A stretch of DNA of 64,000 nt from Nipponacmea schrenckii (GCA_030562195.1 CM060202.1:248001-312000); one strand, 5' to 3'; counted from the first letter of the stretch, positions 44,381 to 57,809 are shown. Notes: generated by a model not told the origin, from the letters alone. Numbers and translations: made by a program.

Positions 44381-46135
44381 ATTTTGTGGTTCAAATTAGG
44401 TTATGAACTGATTGGTAAAACTGAATTTTTTGCTTGATACATTGTTGGAGAATTGTTGTTTATGAATATGTTTTGTGGTTTGATAATTAAAATGATTTTT
44501 TAGTCAATCTGAATATGTTTTGTGGTTCGATATATAGTAGTGATTTGTTATCAATCTGAATATGTTTTGTGGTTCGATATAGAAGTGATTTGTTAGTCAA
44601 TCTGAATATGTTTTGTGGTTCCATAGAAGTGATTTGTTAATCAAACAGAATATGTTTCGTGGTTCGATATATAGAAGTGATTTGTTAGTCAATCTGAATA
44701 TGTTTTGTAATTCGATATAGAAATGATTTGTTAGTCAGTCTGAACATGTTTTGTGGTTCCATATATAGTAGTGATTTTTTAATCATACTGAATATGTTTT
44801 GTAGTTCGATATAGAAACGATTTGTTAGTCAGTCTGAATGTGATTTGTAGTTCGATTTTGAATTGATTTGTTATTCAGTCTAAACATGTTTTGTAGTTCG
44901 ATATAGAAATGATTTGTTAGTCAGTCTGAATATGTTTTGTAGTTCGATATAGTCTAATTGATTTGTTAGTCAATCTGAATATGTTTTGTAGTTCGATATA
45001 GAAACGATTTGTTAGTCAGTCTGAGTATGTTTTGTGGTTCGATATAGAATTGATTTGTTAGTCAAACTGAATATGTTTTGTGGTTCGATATAGAAATGAT
45101 TTGTTAGTCAATCTGAATATGTTTTCCGGTACGATATAGAAATGATTTGTTATTCAGTCTGAATATGTTTTGTGGTCCGATATATAGAATTGATTTGTAA
45201 GTCAAACTGAATATGTTTTGTGGTTCGATATAGAAATGATTTGTTAGTCAATCTGAATATGTTTTGCGGTACTATATAGAAATGATTTGTTAGTCAAACT
45301 GAATATGTTTTGTGGTCTGATATATAGAATTGATTTGTAAGTCAAACTGAATATGTTTTGTGGTTCGATATAGAATTGATTTGTTAGTCAGTCTGAATAT
45401 GTTTTGCGGTACGATATAGAAATGATTTGTTAGTCAATCAGAATGTGTTTTGTAGTTCGATATAGAATTTATTTGTTAGTCAGTCTGAATGTGTTTTGTG
45501 GTTCGATATAGAATTGATTTGTTAGTCAATCTGAATATGTTTTGTAGTTCGATATAGAAACGATTTGTTAGTCAGTCTGAATATGTTTTGTGGTTCGATA
45601 TAGAATTGATTTGTTAGTCAATCAGAATATGTTTTGCGGTACGATATAGAAATGATTTGTTAGTCAATCAGAATGTGTTTTGTAGTTCGATATAGAATTG
45701 ATTTGTTAGTCAGTCTGAATGTGTTTTGTGGTTCGATATAGAATTGATTTGTTAGTCAGTCTGAATATGTTTTGTGGTTCGATATAGAATTGATTTGTTA
45801 GTCAATCAGAATATGTTTTGCCGTACGATATAGAAATGATTTGTTAGTCAATCAGGATGTGTTTTGTAGTTCGATATAGAATTGATTTGTTAGTCAGTCT
45901 GAATGTGTTTTGTGGTTCGATATAGAATTGATTTGTTAGTCAGTCTGAATATGTTTTGAGGTTCGGTATAGAAATGATTTGTTAGTCAATCAGAATGTGT
46001 TTTGTGGTTCGATATAGAAACGATTTGTTAGTCAATCAGAATGTGTTTTGTAGTTCGATATAGAATTGATTTGTTAGTCAAACTGAATATGTATTGTAGT
46101 TCGATATAGAAATGATTTGTTAGTCAAACTGATTA
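44381..46135 (+). repeat. 46-bp satellite array, about 36 copies
   Basis: Unit GATTTGTTAGTCAGTCTGAA plus TATGTTTTGT, GGTTCGATAT and AGAATT, with 48-bp variants (TATATAGAA). Larger periods are visible from alternating GTGGTTCG/GTAGTTCG/GCGGTACG variants. The array begins right beside the transposon's right end with a diverged unit (TTTTGTGGTTC). Confidence 0.95.
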
Positions 46136-46728
46136 GAATGAATATTAGTAAAATTGATCATCAATATATTTTTACTACTCTTTTCATTTTGATTCATTTA
46201 ATAGCATTGAATAAAGATCTCAAGATTCATAAGAATTATCTTGAGATAAACATCAAATCTGAAGAAAATAATTTCTCTTGGTGGCTGAAACCCTTAGTAT
46301 TTTAAGTTTTAGCAATGTTATGACCTGGGTCTGTAAAAGTAATTATGATTCTTGGTGTTTAAAACTGTCAGCATGAGGAGGTCATAAACTTGTCCTTGAT
46401 TAATTGTTAATGACAATCAGAAAGATCAAACGTTGCTCTTGGTGAGCAGATTCTATGACTTGTTTGTTGGACTGTTTATGAAGTCAGCCTTGAAGGTTAC
46501 AATCAGGTTAGTTTTGTTTTTTTATAAATTTGTAATAATTTGCGCACTTTTTTTGTGTCTTTACCACAATTGTCACTAAGTGATTCATAATGTTCAAAAT
46601 TGAGCAAAAATTTTCAGGATGTTAGTGATACAGAAACTTTCAAAATTGAAAAACAAAATATATTTTAGGTGAGCATGAGTTTTAAAATAATAAAATTTTT
46701 TACTGAACAGTGTTTAATTTATTTAGAT
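46136..46728. other. Spacer, nothing recognised
   Basis: The ORF at 46117-46305 starts in the satellite; no domain. Confidence 0.3.
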
Positions 46729-47549
46729 ATGGGCAAAAAGAAAAGAGATACATCCCAGGCAGTTAAAAAATTCAGAAGAAAAATCTATGACGATCCTGAA
46801 AAACATGAAGAATATAAACTAAAAGAGAGAGAAATATATAAAGAGAAAAGAAGCTGGTAAAATCAAAACTATTAATGATATGACTTTGAGAAAGCAAAGG
46901 GGCACAAGAAAAGTGTAGCGAGAAAGAAAACGCAAGGAGAGAAAGATTAAAAAAGCACTAGAAAACATGATGACACCACCAACAAAAACCTGAAATAACA
47001 TTGAAGTTCAGAATAGACCAGGTCCAAGTAGACAAAAAATTAAGGGAAACAGACAGAAAAGAAAAGAAGATAAAAAAGTTTACAGAAAAGTAGACATCCT
47101 GACTAGACGTTGCAATAAACTTTACTGTCAAAACAGACAATTAACAAAAAAGCTCAATACTGAAAATTCCAATGGTGAAGTTCAAACATCATCTAGTCCA
47201 GCATCAAAAGTAAACAAAATCATGAATTCAGGATCAAGAAATATTCGCAGACAATTACTTTTTTTTACTATTTCCAATGAAATGAAAACAAGAATGAAGA
47301 CAAAAAACTTTTGAACAAAATGATAGTAAGCAGTAAAGTGGTAAGAAAGTATAGGCCTTAAACAAGACACAAAAAGAGATAGGAATATCAGGATATATCA
47401 AACCCAAAATAATAAATCATAGAATAAACAATTTTTACAGAACAAAACCCTTAGTAGAAGAATTTTTTCTGAAAGATGTAAACAGTATATCCAGTGCAGG
47501 TAAAAGAGAAACTAAAACTAAAGGCAAAGATAAAAAACAGAAAAGATAT

Positions 47550-48626
47550 TTAAGGGGGTTGACAACCTTATCGTTCGAGATGTATTTCAATCAAGAAATG
47601 CATTTAGTTTATATCCATTCTATTTGACATTAAAAAAAACTCATGTATGAAAAATTTTAGCTCAATCGCTTCAGTAGTTCGTCTGATATCCGTCCGTTGA
47701 AGATAATCTATTTATAGAACAAAACGGGGTATTCCTCTATGTAGACGTACAAATTACGTTGTCAGTTGACATTTGTGATTACAACGTCATCGGCTAAATA
47801 AACATTCTCTACGTTTGCCGGTCAGTTATTGTTGATATCGGCACGCGAAGTAAGAGTTTGTGTATCGGGGGAATCCAGAAGTCACGTGATATCCCATAAA
47901 TCATTACGTCACATGTAAACAGAGAAAATTTTATGATTGGTGGGTGGAAGGGTTTTGACATGTGCTAATCCATTGTTTTAGCACTCCAATTATGTGGATA
48001 TCGGTGCATATCGATGCCTAAAAGGTGCTTAAAGATTTCTACAGCATGAAAGACAATCTTTTAACAACATGATCGTTAATTACGTAAGGTTTACATGTGT
48101 TTGCAAAATGTTGAAAAAATCTGCCATTTTTCCAAAAGCATATCTCGCTTACAATTTATCCGATTTTTACAAACTTTGGCTTCAGCTAAAGCTTACGATG
48201 TCCTCTATAACTTTACGTTGGCCTTTTTTTATAAAATGAATAGTTTTTTAAAAATTCAATTTTTCGTAAATGCACTCCCAAAATGTTGATTTCTATCAAT
48301 ATCTTCAGAACAAAACAAAATTTTCCAAAAAGCCAACGTAATTTTGTAGAGATACATGTAGACTTGCGTTGTGCAAAATTTCAACCTTCTATATTAAATA
48401 GTCTAGTAGATATGCTAATTTTAAGGGAATAATTGACGTTTTTTTCGTTCATCTTTCATACCCTATTTCTCAAAGCTGAAATGTCATAAAGAAATAAATT
48501 TTATATTTTTGGATAGCTGAAAGTCCCCTCTTTCCACTGATATTTAAATATTTCAGATAGGTGGAAAAGAAGTTGTTAAAATCGTCTATTTTTTGTACAT
48601 AGGTTTAGGGTTGTCAACCCCCTTAA
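47550..48626. mobile_element. TTAA-flanked non-autonomous element, 1.07 kb
   Basis: TIRs GGGGGTTGACAACC (from 47554) and GGTTGTCAACCCCC (to 48622) are flanked by TTAA at 47550-47553 and 48623-48626. Removing the element and one TTAA restores the reading frame of the interrupted gene across the junction. piggyBac-type behaviour; no coding capacity (the ORF at 48095-48289 has no domain). Confidence 0.9.
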
Positions 48627-49039
48627 CAGACACACTAAAGAATCTCCACAAAAACTTTAACAACCAAAATCCTACAAATCAAGTTTCACTTGCAACATTC
48701 ACCAGGCACAAACCATTTTATGTGGTATCAAAAGCAGTAAACATGAGAGAAACTGTTAAATGCAAACTGCATGAGAATTTTGAAATAAAAGCATCAAAAT
48801 TATTCAATTTGGGGATTCTAAGAAGTAAATATTGGAGGAATATCTTATAAGTTATAACCTGTTCTGACGAAAGTTTGGCTTGCATGTACAGGACATGCGA
48901 ATCATGCAGAGATAAATGGAATGATATGTATGTTGATGGAGCTCTAACCAATCAAGAAATATTAAATGAAAATACAATATATCAAGAGTGGCAAGTTTCA
49001 TTCAAAACTTTGGGTGATAAATACGTCTCAATAAATACA

Positions 49040-50015
49040 AGATAGCTTGCCAGGCAAGGTAACATACGCCCACTGGCAGCATTGAATTTGAAAAATAAAT
49101 AGAGCAATAACTCAAAAAACATTCAGGGTGGTGAATGGCTCAGTGGTTAGCGAGTTGGACTGTCGTCTGCTAGGCGACTAGGTGCCGTGGGTTCGAATCC
49201 CGATCGGTGCGAGGAAATAAAAATTAGGTCTGATTCCTAGGCCCGTGCTTTCCCGGAACTACGAGATAGTAGTTCCCCCCCCCCCTCTATCAAAAAAAAA
49301 TTCACTGAATTAATATTGAAGTTAAGGGCAAAAACTCAAAAACTGTTCATAGAAAATTGTCAAATTAGAACTTGACCACCATCTTATCTATTTCAATACT
49401 CATGCCAAGTTTCATCAAATCTATTAAAAAATTGTACATGTACCTTATTTTGCATCCACAAATATTTTTGACGCAATTTTACTAAGTCAAGGGCAATAAA
49501 CCAAAAACCATTTGTTTAAAAAAGTCCGAAATTCAAACTTGACTAATGTCTTATCGATTCTGATGCTTACACCAAGTTCCATCAAAATCCTTTGAAAATT
49601 AAAGCTTCTTATTGCAACCACAATAGAATTTTGACGCAATTTTACTAAGTCAAGTGCAATAACGTAAAACAATTCATTGAAAAACTGTCAAATTCAAACT
49701 TGACTGAGGCCTAATCAATTCCAATGCTCACAACCAAGTTTCATCAACATCCTCTGAAGATTGGAGGATTTATTGCATCAAAACTAAAATTTTGACGCGT
49801 TTTTACTAAGTCAAGGGCAATAACTCAAAAACAATTCATGCGATATTTTCCATTTTCGAACTTGACCGAGATATCATCAATATATACATGTATACCAAGT
49901 TTCATTAAGATCGGATAAAAACTGTAGCCTCTATCGTGGATACAACAAATGTGGACGGACGGACGGACAGGGGCGACGGCAATATACGTCCACATTTCCA
50001 TGTGGGCGAATAAAA
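49040..50015 (+). mobile_element. Pearl-like element 9, with a SINE inside
   Basis: Left end CTTGCCAGGCAAGG, several monomers, GACGGACGGACAGG tract and terminal hairpin (TATACGTCCACA facing TGTGGGCGAATA). It separates pieces 2 and 3 of the decayed gene. Confidence 0.85.
49126..49300 (+). mobile_element. tRNA-derived SINE with A-tail
   Basis: Box A TGGCTCAGTGG (49136-49146), Box B GGTTCGAATCC (49190-49200), body, poly-C stretch and A9 tail. The host pearl phrase ACATTCACTGAAT is interrupted, with ATTCA repeated on both sides. Confidence 0.85.
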
Positions 50016-51240
50016 ATCTGCCATTGAGTCCACTGTGGAAGAATTGGTAACTCCTTTAAAGTTTCTTTAAGTAAGTTAATGCCTCATCAATACCGCATAC
50101 ATCATCAGTGCAATCACTCCATCAAGTTTTAAAAGACTTGAGAGATCATGGAGTTCATATTCTTCACTTTGTATCAGATGGACCTACCTCACAAGTAATA
50201 ACAAACAAACTTTCTCTCTGCCATTCAAGTATGGTTTCACTGCTGTTTACTGGAACTTCCTTGAAGCATCACATGGGAAGGGGCCAGCAGATGGCATTGG
50301 AGCAGCGATCAAAAATGCAGCTGATCGATTAATTGCCCATGGAAATGACATATTGAATTTAGAAGATATGGTAATGCTACTAGCTAAAAACAATGCCATC
50401 CCAAATGTCATATTATATCAGGTGGTAACATCAGACATTGATTCAATTAAAGCAAATCATTGTTCATATGGACTTAAAAAAAACCTCTGCAGAACACAAT
50501 GATGCTTCATCAACTTTTTTCTGGTGCACCAGGAACACTTGAATTCAGAGATTTGACATGCTACTGAAAAAGAAATCAGATGTGTAATGTGACAAAGCAC
50601 TTGATAATATACCCCTTTTTAGTAATGTGGCCGTAGTCTGATGCGATAAGGTCCCGCCTTAAATGATGATAACTCGTTTTCAAAAATATATTGTTTAATG
50701 CTTCTCGTTGTGTTTTTACAAAGTTCTAAATATCAAGAGCCTTTATAAGCCAAGAAGATAATGCCAAGTAGTAAGCCTTAAGGTTGCCAAATGATAAGAC
50801 TTCTAAGTGAGTACTAACGTTTGCAAGTTAGGTACTGAAGAACGATAGTTTTGTTCTGGCTTATAAAGGCATGGTCATTTTTTTACAGTAATTGTTACCC
50901 TTTCCAAACCTAAAATTTTGAAATCTCTTCTGATGATTTGTCAGCTGAGGAGTCACCTGATCTCAAAGCTGTTGAAGCACAACTGCCAGTACCCTACTGA
51001 AATTCAAGCGCCGTTTGGAAGAAGAGTATGATGTCACCCCAACTCCAGGATCAATGAACAAATCAGACCAAAAGGAGTATGCTCTGTGGATAACATGGAG
51101 AGCACTTAAATTAAGACCACCACAAGAGAGATCAGAGTCTGATTACAGCCAAACTTCTGATGATGAAGACTGGAAACCTCCAGCAAATTGTAATCCAATG
51201 AAAATAGATTTTAACAAGTTAATGCTGTATTTTTTATGTT

Positions 51241-51759
51241 AAAGTCAACACCAACTTTCTATATTGGCTTTAAATTTATGGAGTTAAAAAGTCATGTTGG
51301 TCACATATTTGATTGGCCAAGAAGAGATGATGTACCGGTAACCATAATAGAAAATTAATGTGTAATAATAGCCATGCATTTCCATGGACCACCCTCATTT
51401 ATTATGGATGATGATGCCTAAAAATTGTTAAAGTTTGAATGTGACAACTTCTTATCTTATAATGATGTGAACTATACAATGGATTACAATTTTGAACAAT
51501 TACAGTTACATTTTAAGATCAAATGAGATTCTTTTTCATTTATTAACACTCATACTAAACAATAAACATATTTTTTCCTGTTATGTTTTTTGAAATGTTC
51601 CTAACTTTCATAAGTGTTGTTAATGTTTATAAATTGTTTTAATCAGTGTTAAATGAAATATTATCAATGAATTTATTAAAAGTTTTAGATTTATTATGTT
51701 ATTATAGAGAACAATAAAAGACAGTTTCAAGTTCAAATATTTCATCTTTTTCTTATAGG
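51241..51759. other. Spacer, nothing recognised
   Basis: AT-rich; AATAAAAG at about 51712 could be a poly(A) signal of the decayed gene. Confidence 0.3.
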
Positions 51760-52087
51760 TTAAAGGGGCAGTCCCAGTAAATTGATGAAGTCTCAATTTA
51801 TAACAAAGTGAGTGGTTAGTGAGTCCTTAGGCCTTCAAAACAAAGATAAAACACAAAAATTAAACGAAAAATTATGCATTTCTTATTGTTTAGTTGAAAA
51901 TAGATTAACTCATATAGTAAATAATATTGTTAAGTAATTTTATAAGAGAAAACATTAATTTCTGGCCTATCTGGCTGTAATTAACATGGTGAAAGTTTTT
52001 CAACACTTTCTTTCTGAATATTGTATTGGGAGAGCTCTTCTCAATAAAAACTTTTGGAATTTCAAGCTACTGGGACTGCCTCTTTAA
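51760..52087. mobile_element. TTAA-flanked MITE family 2
   Basis: Ends TTAAAGGGGCAGTCCCAGTA and TACTGGGACTGCCTCTTTAA. The outermost TTAAAGGGGC is shared with family 1, suggesting the same mobilising transposase type. Confidence 0.8.
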
Positions 52088-52654
52088 ACATAGATCTTCT
52101 TACAATATCTCAGATGTGTTCAGAATGGCTCAGAAATGATTTTACGTTGTCTTTGACATATTTTGGTGCTCCAAGTGTCATTTCTTCAGAAAATATGAAC
52201 TTTGAAAATCCAAAGATACAGATTACGGAAAAGACATTTTGATAAGCGTTGTTACCGAAATAAGGATTACGGTAAAGACAACATTATCTGAAGGAAATGT
52301 TCCATAACTATCACAGAAATCATTATTAAGCTTTCCAAAGTAACAGAAAAACAATTATAAACCTATGCCGGCAAATCTCTTTGATCTTGACGGGTAATTC
52401 TTATCGCGGAATGACCTCTCAAGAAGCTTTAAGTCGGGAGCTGCTTTGATAATGCATAGGGGAATTTGGGGTTAAACTTGCTGAAGACAGGTTTTTATTC
52501 TGTTGTAAAAACCTTTAACCTCTAATAAAATATCAGGTCTAACTTGTACAATAAAGAAACACAACTTACATATTATTTATTGACATTGATATAAAAGGCA
52601 ATATTACATGTAAAATAGAAAAAAGAAATGGAAAATTTGATGGTTTGTAAGTTC

Positions 52655-52795
52655 GATAATGACCTTGGTCACGTGTTTACTGGGATATAGAAAAACCTTG
52701 AGATCGAAGTTTCCGCCCTTGGGTTTTTACATGGCTCGATTTCTCTCTCGCGGTTTTTCTATATCCCAGTAAATACTTGACCTCGAGTCATTATC
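52655..52795. repeat. Hairpin MITE with 22-bp exact inner stem
   Basis: TTTACTGGGATATAGAAAAA plus CC faces its exact complement near 52751-52772. Weaker pairing (GATAATGACC / GAGTCATTATC) extends outward. Confidence 0.75.
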
Positions 52796-55700
52796 TTATA
52801 CATAAAGAGCCTAATCTTTCAATACAACTTGATAAGCCTGCATTTTAAAGTCTTAAATTTATATGTTATGTCTTTACCGTAATCTTGTCTTTTTCTAAGG
52901 CCTTTTATTAAAATATCATTTATTTTTTCCAAATTTCACGATTGGAGTGCTGTTACAGTAGTTTACATACCAGAGCTTGTGTTGACATAAGAAATAGTTA
53001 TTTTTAAGGACATTTTACAGGTGAATTTTTAGTGAATGTCTCAGTTTTTTCAAATAAATGGTAATTACACCTTTCAAAAACATTTTTTTTGTAAAGCTTT
53101 ATTTAGGTGATCAAACATAATAGGACATCCATATAACACAAAATATGAAATGATTAAGGTCTAATTAAAAAGTTGACTTCAAACATTTTCAACTTATTTT
53201 GCAAGGTTCCGAAGCACCTTAAAGATGGGTTGCCTCATTAATTAGACCCAAAGTAAGCTTACTAATTGATTAATTGGGTTTTCTAATGAATAATCCATGT
53301 ATTCTCAAGTTCAAAAGACCTATGTGGACGTAGAAATGCTTGTGGAATCCATTTGACTCTGATCTGCTTTGAAACGCTAAATTTAGACTCCATGTTTGTC
53401 CATGTGACCAAATGACGTCATATGAATGAAGGCGTCTAAAAATTGATTTTGTATTTTATTATTTGCGAGTTAAAACTTATTTAAATGAATTCATAATGTT
53501 TTTACAAAATGATATTTAAACGTTTTATTGCCTTTTGCTAGAGAGATTATAAATGAAATACCAAAATGCCATTGTTGTTGTGGAAAATATTAAGGAATGT
53601 GGGCAATAACAACAGCGTCCGGTTACGTCATGATTTATGTACCGAATTGACAGACTGGATGATCAAAAAACAGATCAACGACATTTGAGACTTGACGTAC
53701 ATACCTATGTTAGTACCCTACCGTGGGAATTCAGGTCATAATTAGCCTAATTACGAGTTAAGGGCAAGGTAAACCTCAGCCATTTTGAAATCTGCTGAAA
53801 ATTTTGTCAAAATTTATTTCTAACCAAGACACGGGGTCCATGGATACAAATTTCCAAAATGGGCAGAAGAACATCAAAATCAAAATTTGAGGAAGCAATT
53901 CCTTTAAACTTCAATGTGCACTTGATGACCCAAAATAGTACAAAATTTCAAATCACGAACTCACATAGATAACGATAACGACAAAACTGAACACTCTCAA
54001 ACTTACTTGTACATTTTCCCACATAATCCAACCGCAACAGTCGAAGCTTATTTTTTTAAAATACATTGAGATAGAAGCACAATTGAACAAAGTTATCAGC
54101 CATTAATAACACTGTAATCAAAATGGCGGATTCGCAAACAAAACAAACATGCCCTGAAATGCAGAAACAACACAAGCGCAAGTTATTAATTGACTTATTT
54201 ACCTGAAAATGGATGTTATTGCTCACTTGGTATCAGAAGATTCTGATGCTGATGGCTGTTGATGTTTTAAATTGAAAATAAACATTAAAAATCAATGTTA
54301 TTTCGTGAACACTCGGTTCAAACTCTTGTCACCCTTCGTGTCGGTTTCACATGTACAAATACGCAATTGCAAGAAAAGACAATTTCGTTAATTGTTTTCG
54401 AAAATATGATGTATAATACCAAGAAAAAGAAATAAAAGTCAACAGTAAAGATGAAACATCTATCTGAATGCTTTGTTTTTAAATCTTTTATTATGTTGAG
54501 TGCCAAACAAATATTTTATTATTGAATGGATGGACAGTTGTGTATTGGTTTAGTCCAAGACAACCTGAAAAAATTAAGGCCTTGGCCTTTCTGCCCATAC
54601 CTAGAGTTACTTTAATATATAAATCCACGACTCAAAAGTAAAACCATTTTGCACCTCCTTCTATAAAACTCAAAGGCTTCCTTTTTACTACTAGGCTAGT
54701 CATAGGCCAACATAGCTCCCAAATAGACTCCGAGTTGGCCTAGTAAGAAATTCCAATTCACGCAGGGGACGGAAGAAGAAAATAACTCACAACATGTTTA
54801 ATGATAATGATATGAAAAGGCTATACAGTTGCAAATTTTTGCACCCTTGTAGTGATCTTTCATAGAAATGAGTCTACTTATAATTTAAGAAGACGCAAAG
54901 ACTCAATGCAGGTATATAGGCTTAGACTCTGAAACTATGGTCAGATTATGTCGGACAAACATCACAGGGGTCCTTAGACTATAAAAATGCTGAGAACGCA
55001 TTTTCTAGCTCTTTATATGCTATATTCTGGAGAGAACAGACATTTTATTTACTCTTGAACAGCAAGAGAATAAGCGCCACTACGGTAAGAAATTGATACA
55101 TACTTTCACAGAAAGATGTTGAGCTACCATCTGGGCAACAAAGAATGACACTATTGTTGTTGTCAAACTTCAAAGGCAATAATTTATAAATTTCAGTTTG
55201 TTCAAAGGTAGAGAATTACATTTCAATTTGTGGCCGAGGGTAGAACGAAGGTGTGTTAAGCTTTGGAGTAGAGCCTTATGGCCGATGAAGTGGACAAAGT
55301 GTAACGTGGATATAAGGGGGGTACCTTTTTGTGCAATGTGGTAGGCCTACTGTCTACGTTGAGGTTCAGGAGGAGGTGACAACAAGGGAAGTAACTCTGT
55401 ATTTTTGAACCGGATGTTGCCTCTCTTCTTAGTGTAATAAACAAAACCTAAATCGTATCATCTCTGCACAGTATTATTGCTGTTTTTAGAGCATTTTTCC
55501 TATGCCAGTTTGTGTATTCTATTCTGTTAACTGTTTTGATCCCAGTCATAGCCTACATAGGCCTACTTCTCCTTCCCAGCTGAGTGGAGAAGTCTAATCA
55601 AGTTACATTTTTAGAAGTTCCTATTGACTCTATTATTCTTAATTGGAATCTGTTCAAAAACGTAAAGATCCCTCAGGGTTTGAAGACGAGGACAATCAGT

Positions 55701-56639
55701 TGATTTATAAGATTTTGAAATTCAAAGATAGCATTCATCCGAGAGGTATAGACCACCATCCTTTTGTAAAAGTAGTCCTTAAAAAAAATGGACGACTAAC
55801 TGAGAAATTTAGTGTATTTTGATATGAGTTTCCTGTTCAATTGGATTTATTTTTGCAGATTCTAAGATTGGGCTATTGCGGTTTGGTTATGTAAGGTTTG
55901 ATTCATCGTTAAAACAATACTGAACTAAAGAAGGCTGTCTTGCTAATGGGAGTTAGTGAAAACCTCAAATTTGGACATATATTTGCTAAGTTCATTTTAC
56001 TAAACTTTTTTTTCAAATTTTTATTATAATTTATAGTGATTATTGGACTTGTTGCACATATTGATACTTGTTATAGCTTGTTCACATAAACAGGAAACTT
56101 TTTTGAATGTGTCATGGTTTTGCCAACTTGCAAAGTTTTCCTAGCCCTTTAATGACATTTGGGACCATCTGGTATTTTCCCCAGTCATTAGAACACCTCT
56201 ACTTTCTATTGATATAAGTATTACCGGTCCAATTATAGTATATATATATAAATATATGAAAATAAAGGAAGGCAACTTTAAACGTTTACAAAAAAGAATT
56301 GAAACGTTGCAGCCTTACTCAAGACAGAGACTGGGAGGCCTATCTAGTCTATGTGAGTTTAGTTTATGTGCCAAGTCGCTTACGAGTCGAAAGTGTTTTA
56401 TGATAAATTAACTTACTTTTTTTCTTTTACATTTTTTTGGATGTTGGTATTGTTTTTGATGCTGGTCATTTAGTCTGTAACATTCCTTGCCATATTTGCA
56501 CATTGGCCTTGAGTCCATGGTACCTAAAACATTACAGTTCTAAAATCAGACTAATAGCCCTTATAACCCTTTCTAATGCACATGCGCTAGACCACTTCCG
56601 CATAAATGTAAACAAACAACTCCAATTGTGAATTCGTCA
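52796..56639. other. 3.8 kb without a recognised gene
   Basis: No family recognised. Small items: ATGGCGGATTCG start-like context at 54123 with a 27-codon frame; (TA)n near 56240; a hAT-like end (GAAACGTTGCAGCCTTA) at about 56297. The minus ORF at 54318-54506 has a hydrophobic segment but no known domain. Confidence 0.3.
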
Positions 56640-57809
56640 TTACTTTACTGGCCGACCCAATGGGCCGACCAATTTTTTTTGCCAGTAGATACACTAATTA
56701 TTAGGAATGATTGTAATTTTAGTAATTAAATTAAAAAACGAAAAATTTGTAATTCATTTGTAAATAAATTGGCCAGTTAGTGATGAAGACTCTTCATGGC
56801 CAATTTTTGAAAAATGGCGAATTTTTTAACAGTACACGCTGATGTTGGTGGGGCTTAATTTTTGATGGAATTGGCAGATTCCCAACCAAATAGTGCTTTC
56901 AGTCCTGTGAATATCCCAAAAATTCCAATATATATTTTTAACAGTCAATAATTTTTGATAGAATTGGCAGATTCTTAACCTCATGGTGCCTTCAGACCTG
57001 GGAATATCCCAAAAATTCCGATATAATGGTATTTTCATGTCAAACTCAGTGACTGGCCAGTCAATGATGAAGACTCTTCATGGCCAATTTTTGAAAAATG
57101 GCCAATTTTTTATCTGTCCACGCTGATAATGGTGAGCATATTTTTTGATGGAATTGGCAGATTTCCAACCAAATAATGCCTTCATACCTGTGAATATCCC
57201 AAAATTCCAATATAATGGTATTTTCATGCCAAACTTGTGACTGGCCAGTCAGTGATGAAGACTCTTCATGGCCAATTTTTTAACAGCCCACGCTGATGGA
57301 GGTGGGGCATAATTTTTTATAGAATTGGCAGAAACCTAACCACATGGTGCCTTCAGAAATGTGAATATCCAAAAAATTCTAATATAATGGTATTTTCATG
57401 CCAAACTTGTGACTGGTCAGTCAGTGATGAAGACTCTTCATGGCCAATTTTTGAAAAATTGTCAATTTTTGAACAGTCCACGCTGATGGTGGTGGGGCAT
57501 AATTTTTTATGGAATTGGCAGAATCCCAATCAAATAGAGCTTCAGAGCTTTGAATATCCCAAAAATTCCAATATAATAGTATTTTCATGCCAAACTTGTG
57601 ACTGGCCAGTCAGTGATGAAGACTCTTCATGGCCAATTTTTGAAAAATGGCCAATTTTTTAACAGTCCACGCTGATGGCGGTGGGGCATGGAATTGGCAG
57701 ATTCCTAACCATATGATGCATTCAGACCTGGGAATATCCAAAAAGTGCCTATATAATGGTATTTTCATGTCCAACTCAGTGACTGGCCAGTCAGTGATGA
57801 AGACTCTTA
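56640..57809 (+). repeat. Left arm of tandem repeats (about 170-190 bp units)
   Basis: GACTGGCCAGTCAGTGATGA marks units at about 57051, 57239, 57411, 57600 and 57781, with a first diverged unit near 56770. Each holds TGGCCAATTTTTGAAAAATG and CAGTCCACGCTGATGG. ORFs here are repeat translations. Confidence 0.9.

Larger units (their letters stand above)
46729..51240 (+). pseudogene. Decayed transposase-like gene of an invertebrate multigene family, three pieces
   Basis: Piece 1 (46729-47549) starts MGKKKRDTSQAVKKFRRKIY, a charged helical N-terminus rich in Lys/Arg/Glu with many frameshifts, and ends QKRY. Piece 2 (48624-49039) continues in frame as LTDTLKNLHKNF, LHENFEIKASKLFNLGI and a CMYRTCESC motif. 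Piece 3 (50016-50570) has HFVSDGPTSQ, WNFLEASHGKGPADGIGAA and IKNAADRLI; a last open part (51015-51240) is acidic. I recognise this order from repeated uncharacterised invertebrate proteins (N-terminal helices, N/D-T-L-x-N-L-H-x-K-F, C-x-x-x-C, S-D-G-P-x-x-Q, S-H-G-K-G-x-x-D-G-x-G). The last motifs may be RNase-H-like. It is split by a TTAA element and a pearl-like element; non-functional. Confidence 0.7.
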
